In this document: piece after piece, positions 19,025 to 28,720 of the stretch | How the letters are laid out: each line of letters starts with the position of its first letter | How positions within the stretch are numbered: the stretch's first letter is position 1 | Source of the DNA: Opitutales bacterium | Lineage (GTDB): Bacteria; Verrucomicrobiota; Verrucomicrobiia; Opitutales; Seribacteraceae | Reading direction: 5' to 3' | Length of the DNA: 64,000 nt | Assembly: GCA_029254745.1 (NCBI GenBank) | Contig: JAQWWZ010000049.1 | Span: 1 to 64,000 of the forward strand | Translations under genes and position numbers: made by a program | The notes under the pieces: model-generated | Seen by the model: the letters and a program-made list of their open reading frames with translations, nothing else | What the model was told of the DNA's origin: nothing | The model's database searches: none

Positions 19025-19991
19025 AGATGACATAATCATAAAATCTGTTGCTGGTACAGGAGGAATTAACTGATTGGATACAGCCCTCTGTATCCCATTC
19101 CGCTTCAATCATTCGCATTCCTGCTTCAATACCACTCAGTAAACAGGTTGTTGAAAGAATACCAGATTTCAGACAGCTCGGGCTGATAATAGATGCGCTA
19201 AGATCAGAATGAATAGTGGGGTAGCCAGTACGGGGGTCCAAAGTATGACCATAGCGCTTTTTACTCATATCGAAAAATTTACGGTAATTTCCTGACGATG
19301 CCAGGGCATGGTTTTTGAGCTTCAACACATAAGCAGGTTGACCCTCTTCGTTGGGCTTTTCAATACCTACCCTCCAAGCTTCATTTTTATCTGCCTCCCC
19401 TGAAGCAAAAATATCTCCACCAAAGTTGATGAGAAAACGTTGATAACCCTGGTTTTTTAAAAGCTCAGCTACTTTATCGACAGCCAATTCTTTACCAAAG
19501 CCGCCAAAATCGAGGCCCATGCCTGGCTGGGCAAGAAAAATCTTGGTTTTTGTGAATTCTACCCATTCCCAGTTTACAAGATTACGGGCTTCAAGGATTT
19601 GGTTTTCATTTGGTACACTCTTGATGGCTTTTGCTTTTTGCCATAACTGAGTAAGTGGCAGACAAGAGGGGTCAACAGCCTGCTTGCTTTGAAAGAAAGT
19701 AAAAGTGGCAGCTCTCAATACTTCATAGTCTTCTGTGGTAATAGAAACCTCATTCTTTCCTGCTGAGAGATTTACTTTAGTGACCCAGCTATTTTCAAGA
19801 TAGCGAGAATAGCGCTGTTCGAAATTATTAACCCATAAGACTACTTGTTCGGAGATAAAGTCCAGGTTCTGATTTTCAGAATATGGAAGTAGGAGGCTGC
19901 AATTCGTACCAAATGCTTGAAAGCACAGTTGTGCACATTGTTCATCTTTTCTCAGGCTGTAAGGCTTGGTATTTTCTCCTAATACTGCCAT
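19008..19991 (-). CDS. apbE: FAD:protein FMN transferase (ApbE family)
   Basis: PGMGLDFGGFGKELAVDKVAELLKNQGYQRFLINFGGDIFASGE, RYGHTLDPRTGYPT. Confidence 0.9.
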   Translation of the reverse strand: MAVLGENTKPYSLRKDEQCAQLCFQAFGTNCSLLLPYSENQNLDFISEQVVLWVNNFEQRYSRYLENSWVTKVNLSAGKNEVSITTEDYEVLRAATFTFFQSKQAVDPSCLPLTQLWQKAKAIKSVPNENQILEARNLVNWEWVEFTKTKIFLAQPGMGLDFGGFGKELAVDKVAELLKNQGYQRFLINFGGDIFASGEADKNEAWRVGIEKPNEEGQPAYVLKLKNHALASSGNYRKFFDMSKKRYGHTLDPRTGYPTIHSDLSASIISPSCLKSGILSTTCLLSGIEAGMRMIEAEWDTEGCIQSVNSSCTSNRFYDYVIYEKSA

Positions 19992-21133
19992 TGAAAGCCG
20001 AGTGTGAAGACATTTGCATCCGGATAAACTTTTTGATCAGTAACCCCATCTTTTCCCTGCGTAAAATACCGATCGAATCCGGCATCGATGATCATGTCAT
20101 CTTGGAGGAAATAAGAGAGTTTGAGGGAGACAGTTTGAGATTCAAAAGAAGACAATCGATGGTCTGCGGAATAGTATGGCCCAGTGGTTGGATTGGGGGA
20201 GATCATATATGTTTCAAATTTTTGAACTTGTGGGTTGTAAAAGAATGCCTGCTTCTGGCAGTAGAAGCGGTAACTGGTGGAGTATGCCCAATGGTCTCCC
20301 CATTTTTTGATTCCTTCAAACTCAAGGGTATGTCCGCTCAAGTCATGGTTATCTTCGAAATACCTGTAACGCATATGAACACCCGCTTTAATCCAATCCA
20401 GGTATCTTGAGATTTCAGAATAAAAAACAAAAATTTCTCTTTCATCTGGTCTGTTTTCAGGTTCTAGGTTGATAATGGGTACTGGAGACATGTCCACTGG
20501 AATCCTTTTATACGGATCACTGAGATATCCACTTGGAAAAGAATATGATAAATTGAAGGCTATCGATGTAAATTTATCTAAAACACGTTGAATACCTAGT
20601 GAGAGAGTTGGATTATTTTTGCCCACAAAATCCCCATTTATATTTTTGACTGAATCATCCTGGAGAGAAAATCCGGAATTTATAATCAGGGTATCAGCTG
20701 CCAATTTGTGGGCATATTGGAGGGCGTAACTTCTGGAAAAATAATCAGGTTCATCACTGATGCCATACTCAAAGCTCAGGGAGTAGTTTTCTGTATTTTT
20801 ACTACATGTAAATAGACCAGCCTTTCTTACTTCCTCTGAAACAATGTTGAGCCATTCGTTGGGATCGCTGGCCTTGCTTTTTTCCGGAGGTAATCCGTTT
20901 GGTGTTGCCCCAGACCAGGAATCAATTGTGCCCAGAAATTCGATCGACCATCCTTCCTGTAGTGCCATTTCAGTCTCGGCATACCATGACCTTACCTCGA
21001 CCCGATCGTCATCCTCCAGCCATTCCCGATATTTTGCCCGTAATGCATTTTGTCCGTTCCCTTTATCTGTAAACAGATGAAAAGATAATAAAGTACATAC
21101 CCAAAGCTCACGCATTGCCTTATTCTTGATCAA
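19979..21133 (-). CDS. DUF3570-like outer-membrane beta-barrel protein
   Basis: Signal peptide, alternating beta-strand pattern, SDEPDYFSRSYALQYAHKLAADTLIINSGFSLQDD, C-terminal aromatic residue (QWQY); adjacent ApbE and DUF4266. Confidence 0.78.
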   Translation of the reverse strand: MIKNKAMRELWVCTLLSFHLFTDKGNGQNALRAKYREWLEDDDRVEVRSWYAETEMALQEGWSIEFLGTIDSWSGATPNGLPPEKSKASDPNEWLNIVSEEVRKAGLFTCSKNTENYSLSFEYGISDEPDYFSRSYALQYAHKLAADTLIINSGFSLQDDSVKNINGDFVGKNNPTLSLGIQRVLDKFTSIAFNLSYSFPSGYLSDPYKRIPVDMSPVPIINLEPENRPDEREIFVFYSEISRYLDWIKAGVHMRYRYFEDNHDLSGHTLEFEGIKKWGDHWAYSTSYRFYCQKQAFFYNPQVQKFETYMISPNPTTGPYYSADHRLSSFESQTVSLKLSYFLQDDMIIDAGFDRYFTQGKDGVTDQKVYPDANVFTLGFQWQY

Positions 21134-21202
21134 AAATTAAGGTGGTCAACCTTTCAACCCATAGAACCAAATAATTTTCAATTCCATAAAGGATAAATCA
21201 GC

Positions 21203-21589
21203 CTAGACAAGTTCGATTGTTGCTGTTTTGAGCATTTGCTTAAAGGGTCTCCTTTTTAGGTATTGTAGTGCCTCTTTGGGTCGCACCCACTTTCTTGCTC
21301 TAAAGGTAGACTCAGGCCAATCCTTAAATACCTTGGATACTTGGAGAGGATAGAAGAAGAACTTGGTGGTTCCCACTTTTATGGCGTAGGGAGTGGGAGA
21401 AATGTCACCTGCTATGCCTGCCTCTTCATAGGCTTCAACTTGAGCGGTTCGAGTGGGGCCAAGCCGTTTGATTAAATTGCCTTTTGGAAATACCCATTTT
21501 CCTCCTGATGTGGATACGATCAAGAATTCAACTTTTCCTTGTGAATTTTGTCTGTAGGGGATTACTCCCCATTTTTTTGTTACTTTCAT
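21203..21589 (-). CDS. NUDIX hydrolase
   Basis: WVFPKGNLIKRLGPTRTAQVEAYEEAGIAG matches a Nudix box (divergent REXXEE: QVEAYEEAG). Confidence 0.82.
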   Translation of the reverse strand: MKVTKKWGVIPYRQNSQGKVEFLIVSTSGGKWVFPKGNLIKRLGPTRTAQVEAYEEAGIAGDISPTPYAIKVGTTKFFFYPLQVSKVFKDWPESTFRARKWVRPKEALQYLKRRPFKQMLKTATIELV

Positions 21590-21752
21590 CCCGCTTTTTG
21601 AAATTCCAACACCATATCAAAAACTAGCCGTTACACTCTTGGAAACAAGGAAATTCAAAATAGAAGAAAGGACTAACCAGAAAAAAAAGTATTTCGAAAA
21701 ATTAGTACTTCTTGCTCTTATTTTAAATTGAAGTAACCATAAAAGCCGGAAA

Positions 21753-22430
21753 ATGTTACATATATCTAATCTAAAGAAGGGCTTTCAGCGGACCGGTGAA
21801 ATTTTTTTGCCTGTGGTAAGTATTGATGAGCTTGTATTAGAAAAGAGTAAGATGGTTGCAATACACGGAGAAAGCGGTTCAGGAAAAACAACATTTTTAA
21901 ATTTGATTGCCGGCCTCTTAGTTCCAGATGAAGGAAAAATTTACTTAGACGGCATTGCATTGCATGAATTGACAGAAAGTAAGAGAGACTTTCTTCGGGC
22001 AACATCTATTGGTTATATCTTTCAATCTTTTCATTTGTTACAAAGTTGTTCCGCTCTGGAAAATTTATTGATTGCAATGAGTTTTGGCGGCCAAGCAAAT
22101 CAAGCAAAAGCCAAAGAAATGCTAGATCTGGTCGGATTAAAAGACCGCATGAGCCACAAGCCGGGAGATATGTCGGTTGGCCAACAACAAAGAGTTGCCC
22201 TTGCCCGTGCCTTAATTAACCAGCCATCCTTATTGCTCGCCGATGAACCTACAGGTAATTTGGACGCCCAAAATGCCCAAAATTCATTGAATCTTATGAA
22301 GGAGTTGTGTGCTTCCACGGGAGCTAGCATGATGATTGTGAGTCATGATCCGTATGTGATCCATGCCTTTGATCATCAAGTTGCGTGGGATGACTTAAAC
22401 CTAGTTTCCAAGCACCAAACATGTTCATGA
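21753..22430 (+). CDS. ABC transporter ATP-binding protein, LolD/MacB type
   Basis: HGESGSGKTTFLNLIAGL, MSVGQQQRVALARAL, LLLADEPTGNLD. Confidence 0.93.
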   Translation: MLHISNLKKGFQRTGEIFLPVVSIDELVLEKSKMVAIHGESGSGKTTFLNLIAGLLVPDEGKIYLDGIALHELTESKRDFLRATSIGYIFQSFHLLQSCSALENLLIAMSFGGQANQAKAKEMLDLVGLKDRMSHKPGDMSVGQQQRVALARALINQPSLLLADEPTGNLDAQNAQNSLNLMKELCASTGASMMIVSHDPYVIHAFDHQVAWDDLNLVSKHQTCS

Positions 22431-23647
22431 TAAGGCCGGGCTTGAGCATTGTGTTATTTCTTGCCTTACGGGGTGTTCGTAAACATGCGTTTTCTTCTTT
22501 TCTTGCAATCTTTACTATCGCTATGGCAGCCGGGCTTTTTTTAAGCACCTGGAAAATAAATGACGAAACCAGGCGTGCATTTAATCACTCATCAAGTGGC
22601 TTTGACGCCGTGCTAGGAGCGAGGGGTTCCAAGCTCCAGATAATTCTTAATTCACTTTTTCATATAGAAGCTTCTCCTGGTAATCTTCCTTGGGAGCAAT
22701 ATGAAATTATTAAAAATACTAAGGGAGTAAAAGAGGCGTATCCTATTGCCGTGGGAGATAATTACCTAGGCTATCGTTTGGTCGGAACCGAACCAGAACT
22801 ATTAACACACCACGAGTGGAAATCAGGTCATCTCTATGAAATCCAAGCCGGGGGACGGGTATTTTCTCCTTTAGCTAAAGAAGCAGTTGTCGGTTCATTT
22901 GTTGCAGGTAAAATCGGTTTACAGGTTGGGGATCAGTTTCATCCCTACCATGGCTTAAACTTTAAAGAAGAAAATAAACATCGTGACATTTATGTGGTTG
23001 TGGGGATTTTGGAGGCTACAGGTACACCAGCCGACCGGGTCATATGGGTCCCAATCAAAGGGATTCAATTAATGGACGGACATGATAAGTCTATGTCGCA
23101 TTCCCTTAGTGCCGTTCTTTTATCGCTTAAAGGGGCAGCGGGATTTTCATTGGATATGAAATACAATAAGCAGGGAAACGTAGCCACTATGGCCTGGCCG
23201 GTTGCGTCTACATTAAGTAGTTTTTTTGACAAGTTTAGTTGGTTCCAAAAAGTGCTGGAATTGGTTGCTGGAATGATTGCCATTGTGGGGGCATTGATCA
23301 TTGTTCTCACTTTAAGAAGTTCGATGAATGAACGAAGAAGAGAATTTGCAATTTTGAGGTGTTTGGGAGCAAGCCGTCAGGTAATATCAAGTGTTATAGT
23401 CTTACAATCTCTTATACTTGCCTGTTTCGGTGCTTTTTCTGGCTTTCTATTCCAATATATAATTCATTTTTTTGTTTCTTATATCATCCGAGAAAACACC
23501 GGTGTGTTGATGCATGATTTTTCCGTTGGTATCATGGGGGCTTATGTTTTCGGGGCTGTGTTATTGATCGGACTTGCCAGTGGTGTTTTGCCGGCCCTAC
23601 AAGTTTACAAAGCAGAATTGTCTGAAAATTTGAAACAAAACACGTAA
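22421..23647 (+). CDS. FtsX-like ABC transporter permease
   Basis: N-terminal TM, MacB-like periplasmic domain, C-terminal RSSMNERRREFAILRCLGASRQVISSVIVLQSLIL; overlaps ATPase gene. Confidence 0.9.
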   Translation: MFMIRPGLSIVLFLALRGVRKHAFSSFLAIFTIAMAAGLFLSTWKINDETRRAFNHSSSGFDAVLGARGSKLQIILNSLFHIEASPGNLPWEQYEIIKNTKGVKEAYPIAVGDNYLGYRLVGTEPELLTHHEWKSGHLYEIQAGGRVFSPLAKEAVVGSFVAGKIGLQVGDQFHPYHGLNFKEENKHRDIYVVVGILEATGTPADRVIWVPIKGIQLMDGHDKSMSHSLSAVLLSLKGAAGFSLDMKYNKQGNVATMAWPVASTLSSFFDKFSWFQKVLELVAGMIAIVGALIIVLTLRSSMNERRREFAILRCLGASRQVISSVIVLQSLILACFGAFSGFLFQYIIHFFVSYIIRENTGVLMHDFSVGIMGAYVFGAVLLIGLASGVLPALQVYKAELSENLKQNT

Positions 23648-23656
23648 ATGTAAGAA

Positions 23657-24427
23657 ATGTATGGTACCATCCCGATGAATAAAACTTTTCTTCACCTACA
23701 GCTAAGTATCGTGGTTTTTTTATCAACCTTAACAACGAGTTGTGATAATTCCACTTCGCCACCCCATAAGGTTGATGCATCATCCATTGTGGGAGAGCCT
23801 ATCATTGACCGTCTAAATCCTAGTTCTGATGAGCAAAACACTTCTCTTGTGATAACTCAGAAAAGACTGGAAGGAAACAGTTCAAATGTTGATCGTAATC
23901 AAACTGCAGTAAGGGAAGGGTTGATCGTAAATGGAAAAGTTATCGACGAGAATGACCAAAATACATCCTCGGCAACCGATTATGGGGTACTGCCCCCAAT
24001 GGATGAAGATAGTGAATATACACCTGTTGCTTTTCGCAAGTTAACCCAATTTAAGTACGAAGTTGATTGGGAAACAGACGGACTGAACTTTAATTTCCCT
24101 GCCTATTGCCAACGAGTGCCCAAAGAGTTGAGGGGCCTAACTGCAAGTAAGGTTGGGATCGAGGGCTTCATGATCCCAACAATAGTGGATGAAAATAATG
24201 AAGTGAAAGAATTTCTCCTGTTACCAGATCAAATGAGCTGTTGTTTTGGTCAAACCCCTGAAGCTAATGGCTGGATTGTGGTTACAGCAAACGAAGGTGT
24301 GGAAGTTCTCATGGATCGAGTTATCCGAGTGTCTGGAGAACTAACAGTAGAAGAAAGGTGGGATGAAGAGTTTTTCGTGGGTCTATACCATCTAACCTGT
24401 GAAGAAATTACCGGACCATCTTTGTGA
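23657..24427 (+). CDS. DUF3299-like lipoprotein
   Basis: Lipobox-like LTTSC; VGIEGFMIPTIVDENNEVKEFLLLPDQMSCCFGQTPEANGWIVV. Confidence 0.75.
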   Translation: MYGTIPMNKTFLHLQLSIVVFLSTLTTSCDNSTSPPHKVDASSIVGEPIIDRLNPSSDEQNTSLVITQKRLEGNSSNVDRNQTAVREGLIVNGKVIDENDQNTSSATDYGVLPPMDEDSEYTPVAFRKLTQFKYEVDWETDGLNFNFPAYCQRVPKELRGLTASKVGIEGFMIPTIVDENNEVKEFLLLPDQMSCCFGQTPEANGWIVVTANEGVEVLMDRVIRVSGELTVEERWDEEFFVGLYHLTCEEITGPSL

Positions 24428-24445
24428 TGATCTGTGGGCAAAGAA

Positions 24446-25045
24446 TTACTTCTTGTCAGCAGGCTTAGTCTTTTTCTCTGGCTTGGCCCCAGCTGAAACT
24501 TTTTCCATAAAATCAGGATCTTTGACGGAACCATTATTTCCAGACGAACCTAATTTAATTTTATCCACGAATTCCATGCCTTTTATGACTTGACCCCAGA
24601 CCGTGTATTGGCCGTCCAGGAAAGGAGAAGGTTCAAAGCAGATAAAGAACTGACTGTTTGCACTATTAGGGCTAGCAGCACGTGCCATAGAGCAAGTACC
24701 TTTTACATGCTTGGTATCATTAAACTCTTCCTTTAAGTCCGGGAGATCCGAGCCTCCTGTACCAACTCGGCCTGGGTTAAAATCTTTTTGATTACCGTAT
24801 TCTATATCACCTGTCTGGGCCATAAACCCTTCGATAACACGGTGGAAAGCAACACCATCGTACTTGCCGGACGCTGCTAGTTTTTTGATTCGCTCAACAT
24901 GCTTGGGTGCTTTGTCGGAAAAGAGTTCAATCACGACAGGTCCATCTTTCAAGGTAATGGTAAGTGTGTCTTCAGGCTTGGGTGATTTAGCTTCGGTCAT
25001 AGCAATAGGAAGCAAGAGCAAAATAAACGCAAAATACTTCATCAT
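24446..25045 (-). CDS. Cyclophilin-type peptidyl-prolyl cis-trans isomerase, secreted
   Basis: YDGVAFHRVIEGFMAQTGD, SQFFICFEPSPFLDGQYTVWGQVIKGMEFVDKI. Confidence 0.93.
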   Translation of the reverse strand: MMKYFAFILLLLPIAMTEAKSPKPEDTLTITLKDGPVVIELFSDKAPKHVERIKKLAASGKYDGVAFHRVIEGFMAQTGDIEYGNQKDFNPGRVGTGGSDLPDLKEEFNDTKHVKGTCSMARAASPNSANSQFFICFEPSPFLDGQYTVWGQVIKGMEFVDKIKLGSSGNNGSVKDPDFMEKVSAGAKPEKKTKPADKK

Positions 25046-25147
25046 AATTGTAGTGGGTAAGGTGGGTTAAAAAAACAAATTATCATCGACTCTTATGACG
25101 AGGTCGACAAAAAAAAATCACAGAATTCTAAAAGCGAACTGTTAGTT

Positions 25148-26449
25148 TCACATAAGCCTTACAAGTGGCTGCCCTTTATCTGCTAAAGTAAAAGGTCTTC
25201 TCGTGGGAGAATAAACAATCTTATCAAGGGGCAATCCAAGTGCGTAAGCAATGGTTGCATTAAGGTCAGGAATCTCAACTCTCTGGTTGCTTACTTCTTT
25301 GCCCTCTTTATCAGTTTGGCCCCAAACTTGACCACCTTGAATACCTCCCCCTGCAAGCATGCATGAGAAAGCTTTGGGGTAGTGGTCTCTTCCTTCATTA
25401 ATATTTATATTTGGAGTTCGCCCAAATTCGGTGGCGAGGACAATTAGAGTTTCTTCGAGCAAGCCCCTTTTATAAAGGTCATCGATTAAGGCTGAAAGGG
25501 CTTGGTCCAAAATTGCACTTCTTTCTTGAACTCTTGAGAAGTTATTTTGATGAGTATCCCAACCACCCAATTGAACTTCAACAAAGCGAACCTGTCTTTC
25601 TACAAGTCTTCTTGCCAGCAAAACCCCCTGTCCAAAATTATCATCCCCGTAAGCTTCCCGAGTGGATACAGACTCCTCCTTGAGGTCAAAGGCTTGCAAA
25701 TCATGACTTTTCATAAGCCGTACGGCATCGTCATACATATCGGAGTAGGCATTTACTTTATCAAAATTATACTTTTGCAAAAAGGTATGGTCCAATTTTT
25801 TAGATAAAGATAAGCCATCCAAAAGTTTTTCATCTGTCATACCCCAAAGCATTTCGCAATTCTTGAGACCTTCGTTCGGATTACCAACAGTAAGTGGTTG
25901 GTGGGATGTGGGCAGGAATCCAGATAACGGATGACGGCTTCCTCCGCCGACAACAACAGCCCCAGGTAAAGTTGGGTTGAACCGATCATCCAGCTTGGTC
26001 ACCCATGCTCCCATACTCGGATGCACGATAGTGGCACGCTGAGCATAACTGGTATGCATAAAATAATTTCCTTGCTGGTGGGCTCCTTTGGTTGAAGTCA
26101 TCCCCCGAATCAAAGCAATTTTATCGCTATGATTAGCAAGAAGGGGAAGATTGTTGGCTAGTTGTATCCCGTCGGTCTTGGTCCTAATTGCAGTGGTTGA
26201 ACCACTTGCTTCGGTCAAAGGTTTTGGATCTAATGTATCTAAATGGCTCATGCCACCAGACATATACAGATAAATTACATTTTTGGCTTTAGGTGCGGGA
26301 TTTAGGGGGCGGTTTAAACCAAGCCCGGCAGCCTGAGAGGATAGGGGAGATACCCATGGTAGAATGCTAAGTCCCAGAAAGCTTTTGGCTGCCAAGCTAA
26401 CAAAACGTCGACGACTTTGCTCGTTTGAAAAAAGTAATGGTTTATTCAT
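25148..26449 (-). CDS. DUF1501 family protein (Tat-exported sulfatase-like)
   Basis: RRRFVSLAAKSFLG; NVIYLYMSGGMSHLDTLDPKP; VQLGGWDTHQNNF; LIVLATEFGRTPNIN. Confidence 0.93.
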   Translation of the reverse strand: MNKPLLFSNEQSRRRFVSLAAKSFLGLSILPWVSPLSSQAAGLGLNRPLNPAPKAKNVIYLYMSGGMSHLDTLDPKPLTEASGSTTAIRTKTDGIQLANNLPLLANHSDKIALIRGMTSTKGAHQQGNYFMHTSYAQRATIVHPSMGAWVTKLDDRFNPTLPGAVVVGGGSRHPLSGFLPTSHQPLTVGNPNEGLKNCEMLWGMTDEKLLDGLSLSKKLDHTFLQKYNFDKVNAYSDMYDDAVRLMKSHDLQAFDLKEESVSTREAYGDDNFGQGVLLARRLVERQVRFVEVQLGGWDTHQNNFSRVQERSAILDQALSALIDDLYKRGLLEETLIVLATEFGRTPNININEGRDHYPKAFSCMLAGGGIQGGQVWGQTDKEGKEVSNQRVEIPDLNATIAYALGLPLDKIVYSPTRRPFTLADKGQPLVRLM

Positions 26450-26474
26450 GGGCCTTATTTCCTTTTGTCTCTTG

Positions 26475-28628
26475 TTAGTGGATAAATGAAAACTGTCGGG
26501 TATTCATAAGAGACCATGCAATAGCAATATACTCTTTCTTAGCTTTAAATTGAGTGTATTTCTTCTTTTTTCTGAATGCGTCTTGCGTACTTTTCTTTTG
26601 TTTTGGCGATATATCTTTAGCGAAGATCGGCTTAGAATGTGTACCCTCCATTGATTTGGCTGACAGGGTGGCTAAGCACATTTCCAGTTCTTTTTCCGTG
26701 GGTAGTCTATTCAAAATAGACAAGAATAAACATATAACTTTTTCATTTGGTTTTTCTGCCGCCTGTAGATTGACCATTAAAGGTGAGTGTTTATTAAAAA
26801 GAGCCATGTAGAATTTGCCGTTTAGTAAGCTGAGAGCTTGGGGGACCGAGGCGTCTCGATTTGCATTATCAATAATTTCCCGGTCAGATTGCCCAAATTC
26901 CTGCAGGAAGTGGCCAGGTGGTGCAGGAGATGCAAGTTCGGATGCTCGATACAAATGAGAACCAAACCCTTTCCACCTTTCGCTTTCATCAGTGAGTTTA
27001 CTGCGATATTTGTAGAGGGAAGTTGCATCAAAATCTGGACCCATAATTAGTTGAGCAAAAATTGACTTCTTCTGGTTTTGAGCACTGAAATATTTCTTTC
27101 TCAAGTGAGCAACCGACTTGCGGTCATCGGCTTTTTGTGCCTCTTGGAGTAACTTTTGTATATTCTCCATTTCGTTGTTTATGGCTTTGCTTTCATTCCC
27201 TCCTTTTCGGGCGAGGAGAAGCAATGTGGCTCCATCCATGGAATTAAGCCTCTTCTGGTATGCTTCAAATTTATTTAATCTTTGCTCGACCAGAAGGCTA
27301 TTCGCTTTTCTTTCATCTGCATCAGGGACGGATAGGGAGACAAGTGAATCCCAGATTTGCTCAGCAGACATTCTTTCAAGTAAAGGTGCTTCAAAGTAAT
27401 AAGGGGACTCAGAATCCGGGAGGTAATGTGAGGCGGAATTTTCAAAGGCATCTACTCGAAATAAAACTCTTTGAAATTCTTTAAGGTCATAACCTACGCG
27501 AACCATTAGGCCTTCCAAGTGGTCAAGCAGTTCTGGTACAGAGACGATAGTATCATCCCGCCAATCATCAAGGGGTTCCACTAACCCTCGACCAAAAACC
27601 TTTTTCCAAATACGGTTTGCAATTACTTTGGTAAACCTAGGGTTTTCCGGAGTAGTAAGCCACTTTCCGTAAGATTGGACTGGAGAATCTTCCTGTGGAA
27701 AATTGATTATTTTCCCGAAAATAGGGGAAGGTATGACCTTTGATTTAGGTTTTGCATCATCGTATTGGTAATCATGGGGGAGAGCTAATTTTCGCTTGCT
27801 ATGGGTAGCACCATATCGCAGGGGCTGGATCATCTCCATAATTGATCGCCTAAGAGCCTGAGCTTCTTTTGAATGTTGTAATTCCTTTTTCTTTTTCAAG
27901 GTCAAATGCCTCGCTTGCTCTTTGATGCTTTGCTTGATTCTGCTTTGCAATTCTCCCCCCTTTGAAGAAGTAATGCCGTAAGTGTATGCTGCCATCTTGT
28001 AATAATCCATTTGGGTCCATCGGTCGAAAGGGTGATTGTGGCATTGGGCGCATACCATTTGTGTGCCCAAAAATGCCTGGGTTGTATTGGACATATTATC
28101 GAGGGGCATCCCGGCATCCCTCAGGTAATAACCAACGGCACCGTTTTCCCATGGATAGCCTTCGGCTGTGATGAGATTGAATACCATTTGATCGAAAGGA
28201 ACATTTTTCCCGACCTGCTCTTTTACCCAGTGCACATAAAATTGCCCTGCACCAATTTGGTTACCGCCAGGCATTTTAGTTTTTAGCCTGAGTAAATCTG
28301 CCCACCAATTAAACATTTGGCTATCATATGCAGTTGATTGTGACAGGCTGTCGACGAGTCTATCTTTTTTATTGATAGAATCGTCTGCCAAGTAGGAGGT
28401 GATTTCTTTGTAGGAAGGTGTGCGCCCGGCAAGCTTGAGATAAATCCTGCGAGCTACTTGCTCGCCACTAACTTTTTCAGGTATCGAAACATTTTTGGCT
28501 TTAAAGAGTGTTTCAAGTATGGAGTTAATGTCTTTGGCTTCTTTATTTATGAATTCTGCTGGTAAAGGTGAGCTGTTTGCGGTCCCAAAGAACATCCCCG
28601 TCAGAAAAATAAAAATGAACAATTTCAT
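26475..28628 (-). CDS. DUF1549/DUF1553 family protein
   Basis: ARRIYLKLAGRTPSYKEI, FLGTQMVCAQCHNHPFDRWTQMDYYKMAAY, FTKVIANRIWKKVFGRGLVEPLDDWR. Confidence 0.92.
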   Translation of the reverse strand: MKLFIFIFLTGMFFGTANSSPLPAEFINKEAKDINSILETLFKAKNVSIPEKVSGEQVARRIYLKLAGRTPSYKEITSYLADDSINKKDRLVDSLSQSTAYDSQMFNWWADLLRLKTKMPGGNQIGAGQFYVHWVKEQVGKNVPFDQMVFNLITAEGYPWENGAVGYYLRDAGMPLDNMSNTTQAFLGTQMVCAQCHNHPFDRWTQMDYYKMAAYTYGITSSKGGELQSRIKQSIKEQARHLTLKKKKELQHSKEAQALRRSIMEMIQPLRYGATHSKRKLALPHDYQYDDAKPKSKVIPSPIFGKIINFPQEDSPVQSYGKWLTTPENPRFTKVIANRIWKKVFGRGLVEPLDDWRDDTIVSVPELLDHLEGLMVRVGYDLKEFQRVLFRVDAFENSASHYLPDSESPYYFEAPLLERMSAEQIWDSLVSLSVPDADERKANSLLVEQRLNKFEAYQKRLNSMDGATLLLLARKGGNESKAINNEMENIQKLLQEAQKADDRKSVAHLRKKYFSAQNQKKSIFAQLIMGPDFDATSLYKYRSKLTDESERWKGFGSHLYRASELASPAPPGHFLQEFGQSDREIIDNANRDASVPQALSLLNGKFYMALFNKHSPLMVNLQAAEKPNEKVICLFLSILNRLPTEKELEMCLATLSAKSMEGTHSKPIFAKDISPKQKKSTQDAFRKKKKYTQFKAKKEYIAIAWSLMNTRQFSFIH

Positions 28629-28720
28629 AAAACCTAGTACTACAAATATCGCACAAAAGTTACAGATAAAATTCCGCAATGGAGTCATTGCAGAATTGTA
28701 AGCTTTTAAGTACAGGGGTC

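Noticed and set aside
25148-28628. DUF1501 + DUF1549/DUF1553 pair as a novel system
   Set aside because: Widespread, well-known gene pair in Planctomycetes/Verrucomicrobia genomes.
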